Assembly (NCBI GenBank): GCA_029983695.1
Contig: JASBZB010000011.1
Span: forward strand, 46,138 to 110,137
Direction of reading: 5' to 3'
From: Lutispora sp003527145
Lineage (GTDB): Bacteria; Bacillota; Clostridia; Lutisporales; Lutisporaceae
Length of the DNA stretch: 64,000 nt
In this document: one piece after another, positions 16,592-23,928 of the stretch
Layout of the letters: the number at the start of each line of letters is the position of its first letter
Position numbering within the stretch: position 1 is the stretch's first letter
Notes under the pieces: model-generated
What the model saw: only the letters and a program-made list of their open reading frames with translations
Told to the model about the DNA's origin: nothing
The model's database searches: none
Made by a program: the position numbers and the translations under genes

Positions 16592-16684
16592 TTGGGAATA
16601 GTTATTGCAGCATCATTTTTTATTTTTGTTGCTTTATTCTTTATATCTACTTATCTTATAGTAAACAGTAAAGAGATTGTATAG
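16592..16684 (+). CDS. 30-residue single-pass membrane ORF downstream of the c-di-GMP riboswitch
   Basis: A TTG start at 16592 is preceded by GGGGAAGGGGTGA at ideal spacing. The product is 30 residues: almost wholly hydrophobic (GIVIAASFFIFVALFFISTY) with a short polar tail NSKEIV. It is the first possible coding sequence under the riboswitch. It could be a genuine small membrane protein. Alternatively it is the surviving N-terminus of a larger membrane protein, because the sequence immediately after its stop is a fragment of an unrelated gene (glycerol kinase). I do not recognise it. Confidence 0.45.
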   Translation: MGIVIAASFFIFVALFFISTYLIVNSKEIV

Positions 16685-16888
16685 ATTCAAGAATGATAGA
16701 GACAACTGCGTTGGGTGCCTCATATTTGGCGGGTCTCGGTTCAGGTCTTTGGAACAGCAAGGATGAAATACAAAAGGAATGGACTTCTTGATAGGATATT
16801 CATACCATGCATGAGTAATGAGCTGAGAAATGAAAAATATATAGGATGGAAAAAGGCTGTGGAGAGATCTATGGAATGGTGCAAATAA
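16678..16888 (+). pseudogene. glpK: Glycerol kinase C-terminal remnant, frameshifted
   Basis: About 70 codons match the extreme C-terminus of glycerol kinase. The first frame reads MIETTALGASYLAGLGSG and LWNSKDEIQKEWTS, then TGA. From 16787 a shifted frame continues DRIFIPCMSNELRNEKYIGW and KKAVERSMEWCK, ending at TAA 16886-16888. Functional glycerol kinase is about 495-505 residues. The rest is missing and the remnant has a frameshift, so it is dead. Nothing upstream of about 16678 resembles glycerol kinase, which places a deletion or rearrangement junction there, at the stop of the small riboswitch-linked ORF. Confidence 0.85.
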
Positions 16889-16890
16889 GC

Positions 16891-16940
16891 AAAAATATTG
16901 TCATCCTCAGGCTTATAGCCTATAGAATGACAATATTTTT
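16891..16940. terminator. Bidirectional intrinsic terminator
   Basis: AAAAATATTGTCAT (16891-16904) pairs with ATGACAATATTTTT (16927-16940) in a 14-bp stem with A- and T-rich flanks on both sides. It can terminate the + transcript of the glpK remnant and the - transcript of the FtsH-like gene, whose stop codon it touches. Confidence 0.9.
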
Positions 16941-18421
16941 TATGCGGCTTCTTTTTTGATCAAAGCTCTTAGCTCATCACCGGACAGAGTTTCTTTATCC
17001 AATAACTCGCTGGATACATCCTTCAATATTTGTATGTTTTCATTCAATAGAGAAAGGGTGCTTTTTTCTACCTCTCCCAATATGGATGAAATAGCATTGT
17101 GAAGTTTTTCCTTTGGCAAATCTTCGGCCGATATTATGCCTAATTCAGACATGCCTCCATATACTATATGGCGGGCAAGGTCCGATGCATTCTGAAAATC
17201 GCTTGACGCTCCTGTGCTTCTGGAGCTCAACAGAACCTCTTCGGCCAGAGCTCCGGCTAAGGATACTGCGATGCGGCCATTAAGGTAATCACAGGTATAA
17301 AGAAACATATCGTCTTCCTGTGTATTGCGCACATAACCAAGAGCATTGCTCCTTGATGCAACATTCACACTGGCTACGGAATGCGGGAATAAAAGCTCTC
17401 CTATCAGAGCATGGCCTGATTCATGTATTGCAATTCTAAGCTTCTCATCGACACTGGGAAGCCTGTCAAGCTTTTCTCCCATCATAACCTTTTCAATAGC
17501 ATTTTTAAAATGCACGGAAGATATTTCTTTTGATTCATCTCGCATTGCCAATATGGCCGCTTCATTGGCTACGCTTTCCAGCTGGGCTCCGGAGAACCCG
17601 AAGGTATCCCTTGCTATAGCCTCTATTTCGACTTCTGCGGATAAAGGCTTATTCCTTGTATGGAGCTTTAAAATATGAGCCCTTCCCTTTTTATCGGGCA
17701 AATCAACCTTTACAATGCGGTCAAATCTTCCGGGGCGCAGGAGCGCCGAATCCAGCATATCCGACCTATTAGTCGCTCCAATCACAAGGACTTTTACCTC
17801 ATCGTCAGAAGAAATTCCGTCCATTTGGACCAAAAGCTCGTTGAGTGTCTGATCGTGTTCCTGGTGGCTGTGGTTTTGTCCTCTTTTTCCGCCCAGCACC
17901 TCGATTTCATCAATGAAGATTACGGCACTGTGCCTGTTCATCCTTTTTGCAGCTTGTTTGGCCTGGGTGAATAGCTGACGAACCCTTTTGGCGCCTACAC
18001 CTACATACATTTCTACAAATTCAGAGCCGCTGGCTGATAAAAATATGGAATTGGTGTATTGAGCTGCAGCTTTTGCCAATAGAGTTTTTCCTGTTCCAGG
18101 GGGCCCGTTCAATAATATACCCTTTAATGGGCGAATACCTAAGGCTTTTAGCTTGTCATTGCTTTTTATGAATTCAAGGGCTTCCCGCAGCTCATTTTTA
18201 GCTATCTCTTGTCCCCCTATATCGTTGAAAGAAATGGAGCTATCCTTTCTTCCTTCGCCAACAGAAGAGCTTTTTACTTTTAATAGCTTGCTGTCAGTGA
18301 TAAAATATATTGCTCCTGCAAAACCTATAAGAAAAATTAAAGGCAATATATCAAACCCAAGCAAACTTAAAAATACAATTATTGCTGCAACTGCACCAAT
18401 AATATGTTCCTTATAATTCAT
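16940..18421 (-). CDS. ftsH: FtsH-family AAA+ zinc metalloprotease, short form
   Basis: A 493-residue membrane AAA+ protease. Two hydrophobic segments (about 8-22 and 26-42) form a tight hairpin. The AAA domain has GPPGTGKT (Walker A), VIFIDEIEVLG (Walker B), the SRH region NRSDMLDSALLRPGRFDR and the pore residues FVEMYVGVG. The M41 peptidase domain has HESGH (zinc ligands and catalytic Glu) and a later Asp ligand in SSDFQNASDLARHIV. Housekeeping FtsH is usually about 600-650 residues with a 70-80 residue extracytoplasmic domain between the helices, absent here. It degrades membrane and soluble proteins. Its ATG overlaps the stop of the upstream gene as TAATG, so the two are translationally coupled. 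Confidence 0.93.
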   Translation of the reverse strand: MNYKEHIIGAVAAIIVFLSLLGFDILPLIFLIGFAGAIYFITDSKLLKVKSSSVGEGRKDSSISFNDIGGQEIAKNELREALEFIKSNDKLKALGIRPLKGILLNGPPGTGKTLLAKAAAQYTNSIFLSASGSEFVEMYVGVGAKRVRQLFTQAKQAAKRMNRHSAVIFIDEIEVLGGKRGQNHSHQEHDQTLNELLVQMDGISSDDEVKVLVIGATNRSDMLDSALLRPGRFDRIVKVDLPDKKGRAHILKLHTRNKPLSAEVEIEAIARDTFGFSGAQLESVANEAAILAMRDESKEISSVHFKNAIEKVMMGEKLDRLPSVDEKLRIAIHESGHALIGELLFPHSVASVNVASRSNALGYVRNTQEDDMFLYTCDYLNGRIAVSLAGALAEEVLLSSRSTGASSDFQNASDLARHIVYGGMSELGIISAEDLPKEKLHNAISSILGEVEKSTLSLLNENIQILKDVSSELLDKETLSGDELRALIKKEAA

Positions 18422-18963
18422 TATTTTAAATCACCTGCTTTCTGTGTTTGTCTTGGTATAAGCTTGTACAAAGATTTATCGTTTTTAGTTATATGCAGGT
18501 ATATATATTTACTATCGATGTTTATTTTAGATTCGCCGCCAATAGATTTTGCTATAGCATCACTCTTTTCTACAAGACTTGGGAAGCTGCCGTCTATTAA
18601 AGCTTTTTCAATATAAATGCTTATATCCGAATAAAGCTTTTCTAATTCATCGCTGCCTGTATCCTTGATGTTTATCTTATATGCTTTACCTTTTAATGCT
18701 TGTATAGCTTTTTCATTGATCTCTGCATATGTCTTTTGAAAATTGGAAATATTATTTAAAGATATATTAATGATTATTGGCTCATATATTTTTGATGGTT
18801 TTTCTAAAACAACGTTTTGAACTCCATTTATACTTTTAAGTCCGCTATTCAAAGGCATAGCTACTGAATAATTTTGCCATAGAAAACGTGCTCCATATAA
18901 AACGAGCAAGGTAGCAATAAATGCTAATGTGCCCTTAATTATTTTTGTGGCCTTTATGTTCAT
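18421..18963 (-). CDS. Membrane-anchored protein coupled to the short FtsH
   Basis: A 180-residue protein with one N-terminal membrane segment (about residues 10-30, TLAFIATLLVLYGARFLW), then a predicted outside domain of about 150 residues with alternating beta-rich (IIINISLNN, KYIYLHITK) and helical parts. No cysteines, catalytic motif or known domain is recognised. GGAGGTGG precedes the ATG on the minus strand. Its stop overlaps the ftsH start (TAATG), a strong sign of a shared complex or pathway. Inference only: it may supply the extracytoplasmic function missing from the short FtsH, or act as adaptor or inhibitor. Confidence 0.7.
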   Translation of the reverse strand: MNIKATKIIKGTLAFIATLLVLYGARFLWQNYSVAMPLNSGLKSINGVQNVVLEKPSKIYEPIIINISLNNISNFQKTYAEINEKAIQALKGKAYKINIKDTGSDELEKLYSDISIYIEKALIDGSFPSLVEKSDAIAKSIGGESKINIDSKYIYLHITKNDKSLYKLIPRQTQKAGDLK

Positions 18964-19123
18964 AATCCACCTCCATGTTTACATAATATTATAACACGGT
19001 TTTTAATTATGGACTAATGACAAATATTTGAATTGATTGTATAAAGATAATAGGTATTGGAAAAAATTATCATACATAAGTATATATAAGAAATATTTAT
19101 GTTAGGAAAGGGAGGTGAATGGT

Positions 19124-19318
19124 ATGGATAGGCTTTCACTAATATTGGTAATTATAGGAGCTTTGAATTGGCTTTTGGTTGGTTTATTTCAATTTGATCT
19201 GGTAGCCGCTCTTTTTGGAGGGCAAAACGCTGTGCTTAGCCGTATTATCTATACATTGGTCGGATTAGCAGGTCTATGGTCAATAAGCTTATTGTTCAGA
19301 GACCGTCAAAAGGCTTAA
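19124..19318 (+). CDS. DUF378 small membrane protein
   Basis: A 64-residue protein with two membrane helices, starting MDRLSLILVIIGALNWLLVG. It matches the small DUF378 family (conserved GALNWLLVG and the second helix GLAGLWSI). The function of the family is unknown. A GTG at 19115 is in frame, but GGGAGGTGA lies at 19110-19118, so the ATG at 19124 is the better start. It is a single gene ended by a strong terminator. Confidence 0.88.
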   Translation: MDRLSLILVIIGALNWLLVGLFQFDLVAALFGGQNAVLSRIIYTLVGLAGLWSISLLFRDRQKA

Positions 19319-19323
19319 AAAGA

Positions 19324-19350
19324 AGAACCTCCGAATTTCGGAGGTTCTAT
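19324..19350. terminator. Bidirectional terminator between the DUF378 gene and argD
   Basis: A near-perfect palindrome: AGAACCTCCGAA (19324-19335) and TTCGGAGGTTCT (19337-19348). It follows both the DUF378 stop (+) and the argD stop (-). Confidence 0.88.
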
Positions 19351-20516
19351 TTATCTATAACTCGGCAAAGTATTTCAAGACCTTTAGCCAGTTCTCCTTC
19401 ATTTATTACAAGCGGAGGCAGCAGTCTAATTACATCAGGTCCGGCAGTGAGTACCAATAACCCATTAGATAAGGCTTCTTTTTGAACCTTTGCAGCGTCT
19501 CCTTGAATCTGTATGCCTATCATAAGTCCTTTTCCTCGGACCTCCAGTATAGTATTGCAATTGTTTTTTAAGAATTCTTTTATGATATCTCCCTTGGTTA
19601 TTACGCTATCCATAAATGCTTTATTGCATATCTTATCCAAAACAGCCAGAGCCGCTGCTGAAGCCACAGGGTTGGCGCCGAAGGTGGAGCCATGATCTCC
19701 CGGCTTGAATACCTTGCCTAATTTTTCATTGCATAGCACCGCTCCCATGGGAAGGCCGGAAGCAAGGCCCTTTGCAACGGTCACAATATCCGGTTTTGCA
19801 TCAAAGTGGTTGTAGCCGAACAATAAGCCTGTTCTTCCTATGCCGCACTGGATCTCATCGAATATGACCGCTATATCATTTTCCTTGCATTTTGCGACAA
19901 CCTTCTTGACATAATCTGCTTCAAGAGGTATTACGCCCCCTTCTCCCTGGATGGCCTCCATCATTACAGCGCATATGCTGGAATCCAAGTTATTTATGAA
20001 ATCATCATAGTCATTGGCTTTCACATGCTTGAACCCGTCCGTAAACGGAAAGAAGTAGTCATGATATTTTTCCTGACCGGTTGCTGACAACGTGGTCACA
20101 GTCCTTCCGTGAAAGGACTGCTTCAGGGTGATTATAGCCGATCTGTCCTTGCCGTATTTATCAAAGCTGTATTTCCTCGCCAGCTTAATGGCTCCTTCAT
20201 TGGCTTCAGCGCCGGAGTTAGAGAAGAATACTTTGCTCATACATGCATTATCAACCAATTTCTCAGCCAGTAGGATGGAGGGGAGATTATAAAAAATATT
20301 TGAAATATGAGCAAGGCTTTTGCTTTGTTCTGCTACAGCCTTCATCCATTCTTTATCTCCATAGCCTAAGCTGTTGACGCCGACACCGCTGGTAAAATCT
20401 ATGTAGCTGTTGCCTTCGGTATCATATACAGTAGACCCGTTTCCCTTAACCAAAACCACCGGCAATTGAGCATAAGTTTCCATAAAATATTTATTTGCTT
20501 TATCGATCAATTCCAT
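19347..20516 (-). CDS. argD: Acetylornithine aminotransferase
   Basis: A 389-residue class III (fold type I) PLP aminotransferase. It has FDEIQCGIGRTGLLFG (PLP-ring Asp/Gln region), the PLP lysine in TVAKGLASGLPMGA, and HGSTFGANPVASAAAL. It converts N-acetylglutamate 5-semialdehyde to N-acetylornithine, step four of arginine synthesis. Class III enzymes include succinylornithine and GABA aminotransferases, but its place as last gene of argCJBD fixes the role. Its start overlaps argB by 17 bp behind GGGGGGT. Confidence 0.95.
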   Translation of the reverse strand: MELIDKANKYFMETYAQLPVVLVKGNGSTVYDTEGNSYIDFTSGVGVNSLGYGDKEWMKAVAEQSKSLAHISNIFYNLPSILLAEKLVDNACMSKVFFSNSGAEANEGAIKLARKYSFDKYGKDRSAIITLKQSFHGRTVTTLSATGQEKYHDYFFPFTDGFKHVKANDYDDFINNLDSSICAVMMEAIQGEGGVIPLEADYVKKVVAKCKENDIAVIFDEIQCGIGRTGLLFGYNHFDAKPDIVTVAKGLASGLPMGAVLCNEKLGKVFKPGDHGSTFGANPVASAAALAVLDKICNKAFMDSVITKGDIIKEFLKNNCNTILEVRGKGLMIGIQIQGDAAKVQKEALSNGLLVLTAGPDVIRLLPPLVINEGELAKGLEILCRVIDK

Positions 20517-21384
20517 TGTTAATACCCCCCTGCTTAATCATTGTGCCTATGCCTTCATCCGTAAATAGTTCGAGCAATAATGAATGCTGCACTCTTCCGT
20601 CTATTATATGGGCTCTTTTCACTCCAGTTTTTATCGCATCGCTGCAGCATTTTACCTTGGGTATCATCCCGCCAGTCAATAGGCCACCGGATGTCAGCTG
20701 ATAAATCCCGTTGAGATCCAGCTGAGATATGAGAGTTGATGGGTCTGAGGGATCTGTCAATATTCCCGGGACATCGGTAAGAAGTATAAGCTTTTCGGCA
20801 TTTAAGGAAGATGCTATACTGGATGCGGCTGTATCTGCGTTTATGTTATATACAGTTTCCTTATCATCTCCCAAAGCTATGCTGCTTATCACAGGTATAT
20901 ATCCCCCATTGATACTGCTATTGATTATATCTGTATCAACTTTTGATATTTCCCCTACAAGGCCTAGATCATCGTCTGCTTCAAGCTTTTTTGCTTGAAG
21001 CATATTACCGTCTATACCGCAGAGGCCTATGGCTTTGCCTCCTTTTTTATATATCATGGCTGTCAAATCTTTATTTATTTTTCCCGCAAGAACCATTTGA
21101 ACTATATCCATTGTTTCCTTATCCGTATATCTCAAACCATTTATAAATTTGCTTTCCTTATTTATTCTTTTCAGCAAATTATTGATTTCCGGCCCGCCGC
21201 CGTGTACCACCACCAGGTTTATACCTATGCATTTCATAAGGACTAAATCGTTTATTACCGCTTCCTTAAGGCTTTGATTGAGCATGGCATTTCCGCCATA
21301 CTTTACTACAACAGTTTTGCCTTTATGCTGCTGCATGTAGGGCAATGCCTTTGCCAGGATTTCAGCTTTTTTAGAATTTTCCAT
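20500..21384 (-). CDS. argB: Acetylglutamate kinase
   Basis: A 294-residue amino-acid kinase. VVKYGGNAM (phosphate-binding Lys), VVHGGGPEIN, NADTAASSIA and LLTDVPGI are the standard ArgB blocks. It phosphorylates N-acetylglutamate. A GTG at 21396 is in frame, but AGGTGGTGG precedes the ATG at 21384, which gives the usual ArgB length. I did not identify a clear N-terminal helix of the arginine-sensitive hexameric type beyond MENSKKAEILAKALPYMQQ, which does resemble that helix, so feedback inhibition by arginine is plausible. Confidence 0.95.
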   Translation of the reverse strand: MENSKKAEILAKALPYMQQHKGKTVVVKYGGNAMLNQSLKEAVINDLVLMKCIGINLVVVHGGGPEINNLLKRINKESKFINGLRYTDKETMDIVQMVLAGKINKDLTAMIYKKGGKAIGLCGIDGNMLQAKKLEADDDLGLVGEISKVDTDIINSSINGGYIPVISSIALGDDKETVYNINADTAASSIASSLNAEKLILLTDVPGILTDPSDPSTLISQLDLNGIYQLTSGGLLTGGMIPKVKCCSDAIKTGVKRAHIIDGRVQHSLLLELFTDEGIGTMIKQGGINNGIDR

Positions 21385-21396
21385 AATGTCCACCAC

Positions 21397-22608
21397 CTAT
21401 GAGCGATAATCTCCATTTATTTTCACATATTCGTAAGTCAGGTCGCATCCCCATGCTGCAGCACTTTTATCTCCCTGGTTCAGGTTGACTAATATTTTTA
21501 TTTCGGGAGCCTTGAGTATTTTTTTTGCTTTGGCTTCATCAAATATAATGGGCATTCCGCATTGATATACTGTCATGCTTCCCTCAGAGCTTTCAAAGGC
21601 CACATCTATTTTATGGATATCCAGCTCAATATTGCTGTATCCAAGGGCGCACAATATCCTTCCCCAGTTGGCATCGGCGCCGAAGCATGCTGCTTTTACC
21701 AGGTTTGACCTGATCACTGATTTTGATAGAATTTCTGCGATTTCTTCAGAATTTGCACCCATGACCTGGCACTCAATAAGCTTTGTAGCTCCCTCTCCAT
21801 CCTTGGCTATGAGCTTCGCCAGATAAGTGTTTAAATAGTTTAATACATCTAAGAATGTGTGATAATCATCATTTTTTTCGCTTATTAAAGCGTTTTGAGC
21901 TTCACCGTTGGCCAAGATCACTGCCATATCGTTTGTGCTGGTATCCCCATCAACGCTGATTCGGTTATAGGATTTATTAACACTTTCTCTTAATGCCTCT
22001 TGAAGCAGATGCTGTTCAATATTCAAATCAGTAGTGATAAAGGATAGCATAGTAGCCATATTAGGATGGATCATTCCTGAGCCCTTGGCCATGCCGCCTA
22101 TTGTTACAGTTTTATCCCCTATGTTGAAGGCCAATGCTATGGTTTTACTGATGGTATCAGTTGTCATGATGGCCTCAGATGCGCTCTCCTCATCATCCTT
22201 GCCTAGGGCTCCGACTAATCTATCCATACCATTTTCTATTGCTCCGATAGGAAGGGGTACGCCGATTACTCCTGTTGAAGCAACAAGGACATTTTCTTTA
22301 TCGATGCCCAGAGCTTTTGATGTTAAATCTGTCATCATAAAAGCTTTTTTCTTTCCGTCCTCGCCGGTGCAAGTATTGGCATTCCCGCTGTTTATGATTA
22401 TGGCTTGAGCCTTGCCGTCTTTTATATGCTTCATAGTAACATATAAAGGTTCTCCCTTTACCTGGTTAGTAGTGTATACTGCGGCTGCATTGCACATCTT
22501 GGAGGAATATATTAATGCTAAATCTTTCTTGGATTTTTTGATTCCGCAATGAATGCCTGAGGAATAAAAACCTTTTGCTGCTGTAACGCTGCCATTGATT
22601 ATTTCCAT
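21397..22608 (-). CDS. argJ: Bifunctional ornithine acetyltransferase / N-acetylglutamate synthase
   Basis: A 403-residue ArgJ. The self-cleavage site is GSGMIHPNMATMLSF, where the Thr of ATML becomes the N-terminal nucleophile of the beta chain; the oxyanion-hole region STGVIGVPLP is also present. It moves the acetyl group from N-acetylornithine to glutamate, so the pathway here is the cyclic one. No argA-like gene is in the window. It sits 12 bp before argB and 22 bp after argC. Confidence 0.96.
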   Translation of the reverse strand: MEIINGSVTAAKGFYSSGIHCGIKKSKKDLALIYSSKMCNAAAVYTTNQVKGEPLYVTMKHIKDGKAQAIIINSGNANTCTGEDGKKKAFMMTDLTSKALGIDKENVLVASTGVIGVPLPIGAIENGMDRLVGALGKDDEESASEAIMTTDTISKTIALAFNIGDKTVTIGGMAKGSGMIHPNMATMLSFITTDLNIEQHLLQEALRESVNKSYNRISVDGDTSTNDMAVILANGEAQNALISEKNDDYHTFLDVLNYLNTYLAKLIAKDGEGATKLIECQVMGANSEEIAEILSKSVIRSNLVKAACFGADANWGRILCALGYSNIELDIHKIDVAFESSEGSMTVYQCGMPIIFDEAKAKKILKAPEIKILVNLNQGDKSAAAWGCDLTYEYVKINGDYRS

Positions 22609-22630
22609 TTCATAAATCTCCTTTCTATCC

Positions 22631-23665
22631 TTAGAAGGCTGGAGGGATGAACTCTAAACCATTCTTCTCATCAAAGCCCAAAACTATGTTCATATTCTGT
22701 ATAGCTTGGCCTGCAGCGCCTTTGACCATATTATCAATAGCGCTTACTATTATCAGCCTGTTGTTTCCATCCTGCATATGCAGGGATATGTCACAAAAGT
22801 TAGAGTATTTTACATTTCTTATTGATGCTATTTCACCGACATTTAATACTCTGACGAAGCTTTCCTTTTCATAGTACTTTTTATATATTTCATATATCTT
22901 CTCGGCATGTTGTGCTCCATTAAGGGAGCAGTATATCGTTGAGAGGATTCCTCTATTTACCGGCAGAAGATGAGGGACAAAGGTGACTTTGATACAGGTG
23001 CCTGCCATTTGGCTGAGGATCTGTTGTATTTCTGGCAGGTGCCGGTGCTCATTTATCTTATAGGGCAGTATGTTCTCATTGCATTCGGGAAAATGCGTGG
23101 TTTGGGATAATCCTCTGCCGGCTCCCGTTGTCCCTGATTTAGAATCAATTATTATACCGCCGGTATCTATAAGCTTTTCTTTAAGTGCAGGCATCAAAGC
23201 CAATTCGATGCTGGTAGGATAGCAGCCCGGGTTCGCTATTATGTGAGAGCTTTTAATCTTGTCTCTGTTCAATTCCGGCAAGCCGTAGACACTCAACGGA
23301 TGTATATGAGGCTTGTAGAAAGCTTTACCGTACCACTTAGAATATTCATTCTCGTCTTGCAATCGGAAGTCTGCCCCTAAGTCTATGCAAACCTTGTTTT
23401 CTTGAAAGCATTTCTCTGCTATTTCCTCGCTTAAACCATGGGGCAGAGCCGTGAATATGACATCGGATGATGAAATAACCTCTTCTGGGGCGGTGCATTT
23501 TAAGGACAGGACTTTTTTCAGATTGCCATAGATATTTTCTATATGCCGCCCTTCGAAGCTGTTTGAGCTTATAGCTGACAGTTCAACCTTTTTATGATTT
23601 AATAGGAGTCTTATCAGTTCAGCTCCTACATATCCTGTAGAGCCGATGATTCCAACCTTAACCAT
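22631..23665 (-). CDS. argC: N-acetyl-gamma-glutamyl-phosphate reductase
   Basis: A 344-residue NADPH-dependent reductase. GIIGSTGYVGAELIRLL is the dinucleotide-binding loop; the catalytic Cys is in IANPGCYPTS, and the conserved GTTGAGRG and HRHLPEIQ follow. It is the first gene of argCJBD. Two ATGs are close (23671 and 23665); AAGGAGA is only one base from the first but correctly spaced for the second, giving MVKVGIIG. It is transcribed from a TATAAT promoter about 40 bp upstream. Confidence 0.96.
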   Translation of the reverse strand: MVKVGIIGSTGYVGAELIRLLLNHKKVELSAISSNSFEGRHIENIYGNLKKVLSLKCTAPEEVISSSDVIFTALPHGLSEEIAEKCFQENKVCIDLGADFRLQDENEYSKWYGKAFYKPHIHPLSVYGLPELNRDKIKSSHIIANPGCYPTSIELALMPALKEKLIDTGGIIIDSKSGTTGAGRGLSQTTHFPECNENILPYKINEHRHLPEIQQILSQMAGTCIKVTFVPHLLPVNRGILSTIYCSLNGAQHAEKIYEIYKKYYEKESFVRVLNVGEIASIRNVKYSNFCDISLHMQDGNNRLIIVSAIDNMVKGAAGQAIQNMNIVLGFDEKNGLEFIPPAF

Positions 23666-23706
23666 AAGCATTCTCCTTTGCGTAATAAAATTAAGTAATG
23701 AACATA

Positions 23707-23735
23707 ATTATACACACATATATATAAATATGCAA
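23707..23735 (-). promoter_or_regulatory. argC promoter with tentative ArgR box
   Basis: On the minus strand TTGCAT (23735-23730), a 17-bp spacer and a perfect TATAAT (23712-23707) lie about 40 bp before the argC start. The spacer overlaps an imperfect match to the ARG-box half-sites (TGCATATTTATATA), so ArgR control is plausible but unproven. The leader is too short for a T-box. Confidence 0.6.
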
Positions 23736-23868
23736 CAAGAAATATTCATTTTTCCAAAAAAGTTTAAAGGGGAATTTCTTTGACGCATTTGATTAAGCAA
23801 GATAATACAGTAAGAACTGAAACATGGATTTTAAGTCATATAAATATTTCTATATAGAATAATTGTAT

Positions 23869-23921
23869 AAATATTTAAAGGGCGTTATGCAAAACATGAG
23901 CATAACACCCTTTAAATATTT
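23869..23921 (-). terminator. Long terminator hairpin after pyc
   Basis: AAATATTTAAAGGG..GTTATG (23869-23889) pairs with CATAAC..CCCTTTAAATATTT (23901-23921) over about 20 bp with one mismatch and an 11-nt loop. It lies a few bases after the pyc stop on the minus strand. The T-rich arm end serves as the U-tract. Confidence 0.85.
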
Positions 23922-23928
23922 AACCAGC

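Noticed and set aside
23666..23868. A T-box or arginine riboswitch upstream of argC
   Set aside because: The promoter lies about 40 bp before the start, leaving no room for a T-box leader. No T-box AGGGTGG-like sequence was found.
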